From assembly GCF_002939885.1 (NCBI RefSeq), contig NZ_MDED01000001.1, positions 124,001 to 188,000 on the forward strand: 64,000 nucleotides of DNA. The letters are read 5' to 3'. A program made the translations under genes and the position numbers. Under the pieces are notes generated by a model, which was not told the origin of the DNA, did no database searches, and worked only from the letters and a program-made list of their open reading frames with translations. Source of the stretch: Xanthomonas cucurbitae. GTDB lineage: Bacteria; Pseudomonadota; Gammaproteobacteria; Xanthomonadales; Xanthomonadaceae. This document shows positions 34,056 through 43,294 of the stretch, in pieces; the stretch's first letter is position 1; the number at the start of each line of letters is the position of its first letter.

Positions 34056-36185
34056 ATGCTGCGCACACTGATCGACCTCAAGCCGCGCGACGTGCCGCTG
34101 CGCGTTGCCTTGCGCAACACCGCTGCGGTGGTGCTGCCACTGGCGGTGGGCGTGGCCACCGGGCATGTCGCCGCCGGACTGGCGGTGTGCAGCGGCGCGC
34201 TCAACACCATGTTTACCGACCAGCCCGGCCCGTACCGCGCGCGTCTGCAGCGCATGCTGATGGCCGCACTGACGGCGGGCCTTGCGGCCTTGCTCGGCAT
34301 CTGGGTTGGCCAAGACACCCCGGCGTTGGTAATCGCCGGGCTGCTGCTCGGCCTGGGTGGCGGCCTGTTGGTCGCGCTGGGCCCGGTGGCGGCGCGGGTC
34401 GGTCTGACCAGCATGATCCTGCTGGTGGTCAGCGCCGACATGCGGTTGCCGGTGGAGCAGGCGCCCGGCGTGGCGGCGTTGATCTTTGCCGGCGGCCTGT
34501 TGCAGGTGCTGCTGGCACTGGCGGCGTGGCCGTTGCAACGCTATCGCCCGGAGCGGTTTGCACTGGCCGAGCTGATGCGCCAACTGGCCGGCATCGCCCG
34601 GCAACGTCCGGAAGCCAGCGCCGCACCACCGGCCACCCAGGAAGTGCTGGACGCGATGGTGATGCTGCACGGCGAGCATCGCTCGCGCGCGATCGCGGTG
34701 CAGAGCTTTCGTATCATCGCCGAGCTCTGCGACCGCGTGCGGCTGGAGCTGCTGTCGCTGTCCGACGCCGACACCCGATTGAGCGATTCCCAGGCGCGCC
34801 CGGCGATCGAGCGCGTGCTGGAACGCAGTGCCATCGTGCTGGAACAGCTGGCGCACGCCATGACGGTGGGCGAAGACCCGAACGCAGCCGATGCATCGAT
34901 GACCGGCTTCGACGATCTGATCGCCGCACTGGCGCAGTTTCAGCACGACAACGCCGACACCCGCGAGCGCCGGCTGGTGCGCGTGGCAGTGGCCCGTGCG
35001 CAAGGCCTGGGCGGGCAGTTGCGCGCCCTGGTCCGCAATGCGCACTGGGCCAGCAGCCGCGGCGAGATCCAGGCGCAGCTGGCCGAAGCACGGCTGCCTG
35101 CGGCACTGCGACCGGCCGCGACCTGGGCCACCCTGCGTGCGAATCTGGATCTGTCCTCGGTGGCATTCCGGCATGCGTTGCGCTGCGGGGTGTGCCTGGC
35201 TCTGGCGATCGCCTTCCAACGTTGGCAGCAGATTCCGCACGGTTTCTGGATCCCGATGACCACCGCCATCGTGCTCAAACCGGATTTCGGCGGCACCTTC
35301 AGCTTCGGCGCGCTGCGCGTGGCGGGCACCTTCGTCGGCCTGCTGCTGGCCACCTTGCTGGCGCACCTGGCGATGGATGGCGCCAGCATCCGCCTGGCCC
35401 TGCTGGCCCTGTTTTGCCTGGGCTTCCGCTTGCTGACCCAGGTCAACTACGGCATCGGCGTGGCCTTCCTCACCGGCATGCTGGTGCTGCTGCTGTCCTT
35501 CGAAGGCGTCACGCCCGGCGAAGCGGTCGGTGCGCGCCTGCAGGCCACCGTGGCCGGCAGCGCCTTGGCGTTGATCGCCTATGCGCTGTGGCCCACGCGC
35601 GAACGCCGGCATATCCGCAGCGCGCTGGCGCAATTACTCGGCGCCTACCGCGAGCATCTGCACAACCTGCTGCTTGGGCAGATGGACCGCCTGAGCGACA
35701 GCCGCGCTGCGGCGCGCGTGGCGCGCACCAACACCCAGGCCTCGATCGAGCGCCTGCGTGGCGAGCCGCGCAGCCGGCGCAACCTGCAGGAACTCAAACT
35801 GGCCGAGTCGCTGCTGGCCAACGGCAACCGACTGATCCGCGCGACCTTGCTGCTGGAAGCGGTATTGCGCGATGGTCACCCCTTGCCCACGCTGGACGCG
35901 CTGCCGGCATTTGCCGAACGCGCCGACCAGGCAATGGCCGAGCTCATCACCTGCCTGGCCAACGGCGGCACACCGGCGGCGGCCACCCTGCGCAGTGCCG
36001 AGCGCACGCTCTCCGATGCGCTGGCCGCCTTGTCCGACAGCTCGCCGACCACTGCCGCGCTGGCCGACACCATCGACCGCGTCACCGACAGCATCGACAC
36101 GCTCACCCATCTGCTACGCCCCGCCCGAGCGACCTCGACCGACGCCGCGCTAGCGCATGACGGCGCCCGTGGAGCCGGCGGGTAA
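34056..36185 (+). CDS. YccS/FusC family inner-membrane protein (putative aromatic-acid exporter)
   Basis: A 709-residue membrane protein with two blocks of about five to six helices each (about 20-160 and 370-510), each followed by a cytosolic helical domain. This is the architecture of the FUSC/YccS family, which includes fusaric-acid resistance and p-hydroxybenzoate efflux proteins. The two blocks look like an internal duplication. Its place between nbaC and kynU suggests it may relieve build-up of anthranilate-type acids, but the substrate is not shown by sequence. kynU starts 33 bp after its stop, so co-transcription is likely. Confidence 0.8.
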   Translation: MLRTLIDLKPRDVPLRVALRNTAAVVLPLAVGVATGHVAAGLAVCSGALNTMFTDQPGPYRARLQRMLMAALTAGLAALLGIWVGQDTPALVIAGLLLGLGGGLLVALGPVAARVGLTSMILLVVSADMRLPVEQAPGVAALIFAGGLLQVLLALAAWPLQRYRPERFALAELMRQLAGIARQRPEASAAPPATQEVLDAMVMLHGEHRSRAIAVQSFRIIAELCDRVRLELLSLSDADTRLSDSQARPAIERVLERSAIVLEQLAHAMTVGEDPNAADASMTGFDDLIAALAQFQHDNADTRERRLVRVAVARAQGLGGQLRALVRNAHWASSRGEIQAQLAEARLPAALRPAATWATLRANLDLSSVAFRHALRCGVCLALAIAFQRWQQIPHGFWIPMTTAIVLKPDFGGTFSFGALRVAGTFVGLLLATLLAHLAMDGASIRLALLALFCLGFRLLTQVNYGIGVAFLTGMLVLLLSFEGVTPGEAVGARLQATVAGSALALIAYALWPTRERRHIRSALAQLLGAYREHLHNLLLGQMDRLSDSRAAARVARTNTQASIERLRGEPRSRRNLQELKLAESLLANGNRLIRATLLLEAVLRDGHPLPTLDALPAFAERADQAMAELITCLANGGTPAAATLRSAERTLSDALAALSDSSPTTAALADTIDRVTDSIDTLTHLLRPARATSTDAALAHDGARGAGG

Positions 36186-36218
36186 ACTGGCGCATCGATT
36201 CAGACCACTGCGAGCCCG

Positions 36219-37493
36219 ATGACCACCGACTCCCTGTCCCGCTCCCACGCCGCAGCACTGGATGCCGCCGACCCGCTACGCGCGCTGCGCGAGGCCTTCG
36301 TGTTCCCGCAGCATGCCGGCGCGGACCAGACCTACTTCGTCGGTAATTCGCTAGGCCTGCAGCCGCGCAGCGCACGCGCGATGGTGAGCGAAGTGCTCGA
36401 CCAGTGGGGCGCATTGGCGGTGGAGGGCCACTTCACCGGCCCCACCCAGTGGCTGACCTATCACCAGCTGGTACGCGACGGGCTGGCGCGCGTGGTCGGC
36501 GCGCAGCCTGGCGAAGTGGTGGCGATGAACACCCTCAGCGTCAACCTGCATCTGATGATGGCGAGCTTCTATCGCCCCACCGCCGAGCGGGGCGCGATCC
36601 TGATCGAAGCCGGCGCGTTTCCCTCCGACCGCCATGCGGTGGAGTCGCAGCTGCGGCTGCACGGGCTGGATCCGGCCACCCACTTGATCGAGGTGCAGGC
36701 CGACCAGGCCGATGGCACCCTGTCGATGGCCGCCATTGCGCAGGCCATTGCCAGCCATGGTCCACGGCTGGCAATGGTGCTGTGGCCCGGCATCCAGTAC
36801 CGCTCCGGCCAGGCCTTCGATCTGGCCGAGATCGTGCGGCTGGCGCGTGCGCAAGGCGCGGCGGTGGGCTTCGACCTGGCGCATGCGGTGGGCAACCTCC
36901 CGCTGTCCCTGCACGACGATGGCGCCGATTTTGCGGTGTGGTGCCACTACAAATATCTCAACGCCGGCCCCGGTGCGGTGGGTGGCTGCTTCGTGCATGC
37001 GCGTCACGCCAGCAGCGATCTGCCACGCATGGCCGGCTGGTGGGGACACGAGCAGCAGACCCGTTTCCGCATGGACCCGCAGTTCGTGCCCTCCCCCGGC
37101 GCCGAAGGCTGGCAGCTGAGCAACCCACCGGTGCTGGCGCTGGCGCCGCTGCGCGCGTCGCTGGAGTTGTTCGACCAGGCCGGCATGGCCGCATTGCGCG
37201 CCAAGTCCGAACAGCTCACCGGCCATCTGGAACAGCTGATCCACGCGCGCCTGCCGCAAGTGCTGCAAATCGTCACCCCGGCCGAACCGGCGCGGCGCGG
37301 CTGCCAGCTGTCGCTGCGGGTGGCCGGCGGGCGCGCACAGGGACGCGCACTGTTCGAACATCTGCGGGCAGCCGGCGTGCTTGGCGACTGGCGCGAACCG
37401 GACGTGATCCGCATTGCGCCGGTGCCGCTGTACAACCGCTTCACCGATCTGCATACCTTTGTAGAGCAGGTGGAAGCCTGGGCCGCCACCTGA
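36219..37493 (+). CDS. kynU: Kynureninase
   Basis: A 424-residue PLP enzyme that cleaves 3-hydroxykynurenine to 3-hydroxyanthranilate and alanine (or kynurenine to anthranilate). It shows FVGNSLGLQPR near the N-terminus, VMNTLSVNLH-like sequence (VVAMNTLSVNLHLMM) and the PLP lysine in WCHYKYLNAGPG. Length is normal for bacterial and eukaryotic kynureninases. It sits between the exporter and kmo on one strand and supplies the NbaC substrate. No tryptophan dioxygenase gene is in this window. Confidence 0.96.
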   Translation: MTTDSLSRSHAAALDAADPLRALREAFVFPQHAGADQTYFVGNSLGLQPRSARAMVSEVLDQWGALAVEGHFTGPTQWLTYHQLVRDGLARVVGAQPGEVVAMNTLSVNLHLMMASFYRPTAERGAILIEAGAFPSDRHAVESQLRLHGLDPATHLIEVQADQADGTLSMAAIAQAIASHGPRLAMVLWPGIQYRSGQAFDLAEIVRLARAQGAAVGFDLAHAVGNLPLSLHDDGADFAVWCHYKYLNAGPGAVGGCFVHARHASSDLPRMAGWWGHEQQTRFRMDPQFVPSPGAEGWQLSNPPVLALAPLRASLELFDQAGMAALRAKSEQLTGHLEQLIHARLPQVLQIVTPAEPARRGCQLSLRVAGGRAQGRALFEHLRAAGVLGDWREPDVIRIAPVPLYNRFTDLHTFVEQVEAWAAT

Positions 37494-37665
37494 GCGCGGC
37501 AGGCTGACTAAAGCACCACCAGGCCGCGATGCCGGCACGCGGAATCACGGCATGCCCACGTACACTCCGAACCCCGCCCCTGGCTGATGCCAGGGCGGCC
37601 GCCATTGCCAGTGGCTGCCTCCCCCTTCTCGCCGGCACTGCGTCCGGCTGCTGCCGGACATTGCA

Positions 37666-39033
37666 TTGAGCCCAGTCTCCCCTCGCTCCCTGACCCTGAT
37701 CGGCGCCGGACTGGCCGGTAGCCTGCTGGCCATCCTGTTGTCGCAGCGCGGTTGGCAGGTCACCGTCTACGAACGCCGTGGCGACCCGCGCATCAAGGGC
37801 TACGAGTCCGGGCGCTCGATCAACCTGGCGCTGGCCGAACGCGGCCGCCACGCGCTGCGCCAGGCCGGTGCCGAAGACGCGGTGATGGCCAAGGCGGTGA
37901 TGATGCGCGGGCGCATGGTGCACCCGGTCAGCGGACAGCCACAGCTGCAGCGCTACGGCCGCGACGACAGCGAGGTGATCTGGTCGATCCACCGCGCCGC
38001 CTTGAACGTTGCGCTGCTGGATCTGGCCGAACAGGCCGGCGCACGCGTGCACTTCTATCGTCGCCTGCACACGGTGGACTTCGATGCCGGCTACGCGCGC
38101 TTCATCGACGACCGCGACGACCAGCCGCACGAAATCCATTTCCAGAGCCTGATCGGCAGCGACGGGGCCGGCTCGGCGCTGCGCGCGGCGATGCAGCGCA
38201 AATCGCCGCTGGGCGAGCGCATCGAATTCCTGGATCACTCCTACAAGGAGCTGGAAATTCCGCCGCTGCCCGATGGCGGCTTCCGCATCGAACGCAACGC
38301 GCTGCACCTCTGGCCGCGCGGGCGCTACATGTGCATCGCGCTGCCCAACGATGGCGGCACCTTTACCGTCACCCTGTTCCTGCCCAACGCCGGCGAGCCC
38401 AGCTTCGCCACCACCCGCACCGGCGAAGAAGCGCATGCCCTGTTCGCCCGCGACTTCCCCGATGCGCTGCCGCTGATTCCGCAGCTGGAAGAACACTGGG
38501 AAGAACATCCGCCGGGCCTGCTCGGCACCCTGACCCTGGAGCGCTGGCATCTGGACAGCCGCGCATTGCTGATCGGCGATGCTGCGCATGCGATGGTGCC
38601 CTTCCACGGCCAGGGCATGAACTGCGCGTTCGAAGATTGCGTGGCGCTGGCCGAGCAGATGGATGCGCACGACGACATCGGCAGCGCGTTCGCTGCGTTC
38701 GAGGCCGCGCGCCGCGACGATGCCGCCGCGATCCAGCAGATGGCGCTGGAGAACTACCTGGAAATGCGCGACCGCGTGGGCGATGCCAACTTCCTGCTGC
38801 AACGCGCACTCGAACAGCAATTGCAGGCGCGCTGGCCTACTCGCTTCGTGCCGCACTACACCATGGTGACCTTCCTGCGCACGCGTTATTCGATCGCGTT
38901 GGCGCGCAGCGAGATCCAGCGCGAAATCCTGGTCGAGGCCACGCGTGGGCACAACGACCTGTCGCGGATCGACTGGGCCGCGCTGGAGACGGTGGTGCAT
39001 GCACGCCTGCAGCCGCTGGACGGCGCGCACTGA
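37666..39033 (+). CDS. kmo: Kynurenine 3-monooxygenase
   Basis: A 455-residue flavin hydroxylase that converts kynurenine to 3-hydroxykynurenine. The N-terminal FAD motif is LTLIGAGLAGSLLA, with the ERRGDPR segment, the RSINLALAERG stretch, and the second FAD motif LIGDAAHAMVPFHGQGMN. Two hydrophobic stretches typical of the mitochondrial C-terminus are absent. The start is TTG 37666; no nearby ATG fits the family N-terminus. With kynU and nbaC it makes the quinolinate precursor, a de novo NAD route known in Xanthomonas. Confidence 0.94.
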   Translation: MSPVSPRSLTLIGAGLAGSLLAILLSQRGWQVTVYERRGDPRIKGYESGRSINLALAERGRHALRQAGAEDAVMAKAVMMRGRMVHPVSGQPQLQRYGRDDSEVIWSIHRAALNVALLDLAEQAGARVHFYRRLHTVDFDAGYARFIDDRDDQPHEIHFQSLIGSDGAGSALRAAMQRKSPLGERIEFLDHSYKELEIPPLPDGGFRIERNALHLWPRGRYMCIALPNDGGTFTVTLFLPNAGEPSFATTRTGEEAHALFARDFPDALPLIPQLEEHWEEHPPGLLGTLTLERWHLDSRALLIGDAAHAMVPFHGQGMNCAFEDCVALAEQMDAHDDIGSAFAAFEAARRDDAAAIQQMALENYLEMRDRVGDANFLLQRALEQQLQARWPTRFVPHYTMVTFLRTRYSIALARSEIQREILVEATRGHNDLSRIDWAALETVVHARLQPLDGAH

Positions 39034-39174
39034 GGCTAGCCGGGAACTGCAAGCCGGCGCGCAGCGACAGCCCGCGCACTGCCGCGCCTCAGCGTGCGGG
39101 CACGGCGATGAGGGATACTAGCGGCCACTGGCGGCGCATACGCCGTGCGCCGCGGATCCGGAGATCGCCACCGC

Positions 39175-40620
39175 ATGCCTGACAGCTTTCTCTTCTACGA
39201 CCTGGAAACCTTCGGCCAGGACCCGCGCCGCACCCGCATTGCGCAGTTCGCGGCCGTGCGTACCGATGCGCAGCTGCGCGTGATCGAAGAGCCGATCAGC
39301 TTCTTCGTGCAGCCCGCCGACGACCTGCTGCCCTCGCCCTACGCCACCATGGTCACCGGCATCACGCCGCAGCATGCGCTGCGCGAAGGCGTGACCGAAG
39401 CCGAAGCGTTCGCCCGGATCGCCGAGCAGATGAGCCGCCCGCAGACCTGCACGCTGGGCTACAACTCGATCCGCTTCGACGATGAGTTCGTGCGTTGCGG
39501 TCTGTTTCGCAATTTCTACGACCCGTACGAGCGCGAGTGGCGCGGCGGCAATTCGCGCTGGGACCTGCTGGATGTGCTGCGCCTGGTGCATGCCTTGCGC
39601 CCGGACGGCATCGTCTGGCCGCAGCGCGAGGACGGCGCCACCTCGTTCAGGCTGGAACATCTGGCCAATGCCAACGACGTGCGCCAGGGCGATGCGCATG
39701 AAGCCTTATCCGACGTGTACGCCACCATCGGCATGGCGCGCAGGTTCCAGCAGCACCAGCCGAAGTTGTGGGACTACGCGCTGCGCCTGCGCGACAAGCG
39801 CTTTGCCGCCACGCTGCTGGATGTGATCGCCATGCAGCCGGTGCTGCACATCTCCCAGCGTTATCCGGCCTCGCGCCTGTGTGCGGCCGTGGTGTTGCCG
39901 CTGACCCGCCATCCACGCATCGACAGCCGGGTGATCGTGTTCGATCTGGACGGCGACCCGGAAGTGCTGTTGCGGCTGAGCCCCGACGAGATTGCCGACC
40001 GGCTGTATATCCGCGCTGCCGACCTGCCCGAGGGCGAACAACGCATTCCGCTGAAAGAAGTGCATTTGAACAAATCGCCCGCGCTGGTGGCCTGGCAACA
40101 CCTGCGCGCGGCGGATTTTCAGCGCCTGGGTGTCGATCACGACGCGGTCGTGGCCAAGGCAGCGCGGTTGCGTGAACTTGGCCCGGCGCTGGCCGAGAAA
40201 GTGCGCCAGGTCTACGGTAACGAGCGCGCGGCAGCAGCGGCGGTCAACGATGCCGACGCCTCGCTTTACGATGGATTCCTGGCCGAAGGCGACAAGCGTC
40301 TATTGGCCCAGGTGCGCGCCAGCGCGCCCGCCGAATTGGGCGCGCTGGAAGCGCGGTTCCGCGACCCGCGCCTGGTCGAGCTGCTGTTCCGCTACCGCGC
40401 GCGCAACTGGCCGCAGACGCTGTCGTTCGCCGAACTCGACCGCTGGAATACCTACCGCCGCCAGCGCCTGCTCGAAGACCACGGCCTGGGCGAGGTGACG
40501 CTGGCGCAGTACCACGCGCAGATCGCGGATTTACGGCTTGCTCACCCCGACGATGCTACCAAGCAAGCCCTACTCGACCAGCTCGCCGCCTGGGGTTCGG
40601 ACCTCCAACGCACGCTATGA
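39175..40620 (+). CDS. sbcB: Exodeoxyribonuclease I
   Basis: A 481-residue 3'-5' exonuclease that degrades single-stranded DNA. The DEDDh motif I is FYDLETFGQDPRRTRIAQFA, followed by the LGYNSIRFDDEFVR segment (motif II) and HEALSDVYATIGMAR (motif III). SH3-like and helical domains follow. Roles in family members are recombination and mismatch repair. I chose ATG 39175, which follows a GGAG site and begins MPDSFLFYDLE. The stop overlaps the next start (ATGA at 40617-40620). Confidence 0.95.
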   Translation: MPDSFLFYDLETFGQDPRRTRIAQFAAVRTDAQLRVIEEPISFFVQPADDLLPSPYATMVTGITPQHALREGVTEAEAFARIAEQMSRPQTCTLGYNSIRFDDEFVRCGLFRNFYDPYEREWRGGNSRWDLLDVLRLVHALRPDGIVWPQREDGATSFRLEHLANANDVRQGDAHEALSDVYATIGMARRFQQHQPKLWDYALRLRDKRFAATLLDVIAMQPVLHISQRYPASRLCAAVVLPLTRHPRIDSRVIVFDLDGDPEVLLRLSPDEIADRLYIRAADLPEGEQRIPLKEVHLNKSPALVAWQHLRAADFQRLGVDHDAVVAKAARLRELGPALAEKVRQVYGNERAAAAAVNDADASLYDGFLAEGDKRLLAQVRASAPAELGALEARFRDPRLVELLFRYRARNWPQTLSFAELDRWNTYRRQRLLEDHGLGEVTLAQYHAQIADLRLAHPDDATKQALLDQLAAWGSDLQRTL

Positions 40621-41303
40621 CCAGCTATTTTTCCGACGCCAGTTTCAAGTTCCTGCGCGCCCTGGCCCGCCACAACGACAAGACCTGGTTCAACGACCAC
40701 CGGCACCAGTACGAGGCGCATGTGCGCCAGCCGTTCCTGCAGCTGATTACGGACCTGCAACCGGCCCTGGCGCAGGTCAGCGACCATTATCGTGCCGACC
40801 CCAGGACTCAGGGCGGCTCGCTGTTTCGCATCTACCGCGATGCGCGCTTTTCCAACGACAAATCGCCGTACAAGAACTGGCAGGGCGCGCGGCTGTTCCA
40901 TGCGCGGCGGCGCGAAGTCCCAGCGCCCTCGTTCTACATCCATCTGCAGCCGGGCGAGAGCTTCGTCGGCGCAGGCCTGTGGCATCCGGAACCGGACACC
41001 CAGCGCAAGCTGCGGCAGTTCATCTTCGACAACCCTGGTAGCTGGAAAGCGGCCGCGCACGACCCCAAGCTGCGCCGCAAGTTCGCGCTGGACGACAGCG
41101 AAAAGCTGGTGCGCGCACCGCGTGGCTTTCCCAACGATTTCGAGTTCATCGACGATCTCAAGCATCGCAACTGGGCCTATCTGCGCCACCTGGACGACGC
41201 CGTCATGACCGGGCCACGCCTGCGCCAGACCATCGAGGCGGACCTGGTGACCCTGGCGCCGTTCGTCGATTACCTGTGTGCGGCGCTGGATCTGGAATTC
41301 TGA
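40617..41303 (+). CDS. DUF2461 family protein
   Basis: A 228-residue soluble protein of the DUF2461 / TIGR02453 family, function unknown. Family patterns are FLRALARHNDKTWFNDHRHQYE near the start, the GSLFRIYRDARFSNDKSPYK segment, the SFYIHLQPGESFVGAGLWHPE stretch and PRGFP. It is translationally coupled to sbcB by ATGA overlap, which hints at a DNA-related job but does not show one. Confidence 0.9.
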   Translation: MTSYFSDASFKFLRALARHNDKTWFNDHRHQYEAHVRQPFLQLITDLQPALAQVSDHYRADPRTQGGSLFRIYRDARFSNDKSPYKNWQGARLFHARRREVPAPSFYIHLQPGESFVGAGLWHPEPDTQRKLRQFIFDNPGSWKAAAHDPKLRRKFALDDSEKLVRAPRGFPNDFEFIDDLKHRNWAYLRHLDDAVMTGPRLRQTIEADLVTLAPFVDYLCAALDLEF

Positions 41304-41365
41304 GGTGGCAGGCGAGACGAACAGTCGCTCGCCTGCACCTGCGACGCGTTATCGGCAACGCCCAT

Positions 41366-41415
41366 CGCGCCCGGGTGCGCTCCTACATCCTCCCGTAGGA
41401 GCGCACCCGGGCGCG
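41366..41415. repeat. REP pair: two GTAG-headed 21-bp palindromic arms
   Basis: Two 21-bp arms (41366-41386 and 41395-41415) are perfect reverse complements separated by 8 nt. The right arm begins GTAGGAGCGCACCCGGG. The GTAG head and GC palindrome match REP elements of Stenotrophomonas, Xanthomonas and Pseudomonas that are mobilised by RAYT-type TnpA_REP transposases. No such transposase gene is in the window. It lies in a 215-bp gap downstream of the DUF2461 gene. Confidence 0.88.
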
Positions 41416-41518
41416 ACCAGGCATTCCCGGTGAGGCAGGATGACCTGCGCGATTCATCCCACGCCAACATCGGCCGGCTGCGCGCTGGCACCTCCCACAT
41501 GGCAACCGAGTGCGAACG

Positions 41519-42085
41519 ATGAAACAGCGTTGGTGGTTAGTGCCCTTGGCAATGGTGGTCCTGCTGGCCAGCTATGTGGTGGCCGGACCGTATCTGGCCA
41601 TCCGTGGCATCAGCCAGGCCATTGCCGAGCGCGATGCCGCACAGCTGGACCGCTACGTGGACTTTCCCAGCCTGCGCGTGAACCTCAAGGCGCAGCTGGA
41701 CGATTACCTGGTGCGCCAGGCCGGTAGCGGGCTGCAAGCGAGCCTGCTCGGCGGCTTCGCTCTGCAACTGGCCAGCGGCATCAGCAGCGCTGGCGTGGAT
41801 ACCCTGGTGACCCCGCTGGGCATCGGCGCACTGCTGCAAGGCCATAGTGTGTGGAATCGCATGATCGGCGAGACCGTCAGCGCCGATACCTATGCGGCGC
41901 CGGCACCGGCGCGCCCGCTGCAGGGCGCCAGCCAACGCTTCGAATCCACCCGCCGCTTCACCGCCACCACGCAGACCGCAGCCGGGGCACCGGTCGTGTT
42001 CGTGCTGACCCGCCAGGGCCTGCGCTGGCGGCTGACCGATATCCAGCTGCCGCTGACCGACGCCACCTCACCGCCAGCGCGGTGA
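41519..42085 (+). CDS. DUF2939 family membrane-anchored protein
   Basis: A 188-residue protein with a signal anchor (about 6-24) and a periplasmic domain of the DUF2939 family. The GPYLAIRGISQAIAERDAAQLDRYVDFPSLRVNLK stretch (about 23-58) is typical. A central hydrophobic region (about 75-105) may be membrane-associated. The function is unknown. I chose ATG 41519; an in-frame GTG lies three codons upstream. It is followed by a convergent 5'-nucleotidase gene. Confidence 0.82.
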   Translation: MKQRWWLVPLAMVVLLASYVVAGPYLAIRGISQAIAERDAAQLDRYVDFPSLRVNLKAQLDDYLVRQAGSGLQASLLGGFALQLASGISSAGVDTLVTPLGIGALLQGHSVWNRMIGETVSADTYAAPAPARPLQGASQRFESTRRFTATTQTAAGAPVVFVLTRQGLRWRLTDIQLPLTDATSPPAR

Positions 42086-42157
42086 TGCGTGGCGTGACCC
42101 GCCGTCACCGGTTGCGCACAAGGCACGCGGCGCAGTGATAGCGGCCCTACAGGCGCA

Positions 42158-43120
42158 TCAACCCGGCGGATCGTTGGCCACGCCATGCGGCACATGACCG
42201 GCCGCCACATGCTGATGCTGACGTGCGCTGTCGATGTTGTGCTGCGAATCGTCGAAGAAGATATCCGCGCCGAAGGCTTCCAGGAACGGGCCCTTGTGGC
42301 GGCCGCCGAGAAACAGTGCTTCGTCCAGGCGCACGCCCCACTCGCGCAAGGTACGGATCACCCGCTCGTGTGCCGGCGCCGAACGCGCGGTGACCAGCGC
42401 GGTGCGGATCGGCGAGGCTTCGCCGGGTGGGAACGCGGCCTGCAGCGTATGCAGTGCCGCGAGAAAATTGCGGAACGGGCCCACCGACAACGGCTCGCGC
42501 GCACGTTCGCGCTCATGCCGCCCGAAGGCTTCCACGCCCTGCTCGCGCGAGATGCGTTCGCTCTCGTCGCCAAAGATCACCGCGTCACCGTCGAAAGCGA
42601 TGCGCAACTGCGTGGACAGCCGGCTTTCGTCGTTGTCCACGATCGCTGCAGCCGCCTCCGCGCGTTCGCCCGGCGCACGCGGCATGATGGTGGCTGCGGC
42701 AATGCCATGGGTGAGCGCGCGTCGCACCGAGTCCGGGTTGGCCGACAGGAACAGGTCGGTACCGAACGGTTTGACGTATGGCCAGGTCGGCTCGCCGGAG
42801 GTGAAGGTGGCGCGCACGATGCCCAGGTTGTAATGCTGAATCGAATTGAAGATGCGCAAGCCGGTGTCGGCCGAATTGCGCGACAGCAGGATCACCTCCA
42901 CGCGCGGGGTTTCTTCGGGCACGTCGTGGTTGAGCGCCAGTAGCTTGCGCACCACCGGAAACGCCACGCCCGGCTGCAGGATGTCGTCTTCGTGCTCGCG
43001 CTGGAACGCCGAATACGCCTCCACCCCGCTGGATTCGAACAAGGCATGGCCCTCTTCGAGATCGAACAGCGCGCGCGAGGTCACTGCGATGGTCAATAGC
43101 CTGGGGGAGTTGTCAGCCAT
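42158..43120 (-). CDS. 5'-Nucleotidase (cytosolic 5'-nucleotidase I-like family)
   Basis: A 320-residue protein of the 5-nucleotidase family related to animal cN-I. It begins with the characteristic LTIAVTSRALFDLEEGHALF region and has LLSRNSADTGLRIFNSI, GTDLFLSA, IAFDGDAVIFGDESE and FFDDSQHN. The DGD and DDS segments fit HAD-type catalysis, in which a nucleoside monophosphate is dephosphorylated. Substrate preference is not readable from the sequence. A heptamer tandem array sits 10 bp upstream of the start codon, between it and nadK. Confidence 0.87.
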   Translation of the reverse strand: MADNSPRLLTIAVTSRALFDLEEGHALFESSGVEAYSAFQREHEDDILQPGVAFPVVRKLLALNHDVPEETPRVEVILLSRNSADTGLRIFNSIQHYNLGIVRATFTSGEPTWPYVKPFGTDLFLSANPDSVRRALTHGIAAATIMPRAPGERAEAAAAIVDNDESRLSTQLRIAFDGDAVIFGDESERISREQGVEAFGRHERERAREPLSVGPFRNFLAALHTLQAAFPPGEASPIRTALVTARSAPAHERVIRTLREWGVRLDEALFLGGRHKGPFLEAFGADIFFDDSQHNIDSARQHQHVAAGHVPHGVANDPPG

Positions 43121-43129
43121 TTTGGTGCC

Positions 43130-43157
43130 GGGAATGGGGAATGGGGAATGGGGAATC
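43130..43157. repeat. Heptamer tandem repeat, 4 copies (variant)
   Basis: Three copies of GGGAATG and one of GGGAATC, just upstream of the 5'-nucleotidase start (43120, minus strand), so it occupies the leader or promoter of that gene. Copy-number change here could affect its expression. Confidence 0.9.
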
Positions 43158-43294
43158 GGTAGAAGCAGTAACGCGAGATCGGGATTGCATCGGACATCCG
43201 TGCAGCATCGTAGTGTGTGCGTACACGTCTAACGCGCGCGTGCGGTGCCCGTGCCGTTGCCAATCGCCCATCTCCAGAGCCCCATCCCGGCCCC

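Noticed and set aside
33234-35633. 799-codon minus-strand open frame over the carbonic anhydrase, nbaC and exporter genes
   Set aside because: It is antisense to three well-supported genes and has a biased Gln/Arg/His-rich composition typical of shadow frames.
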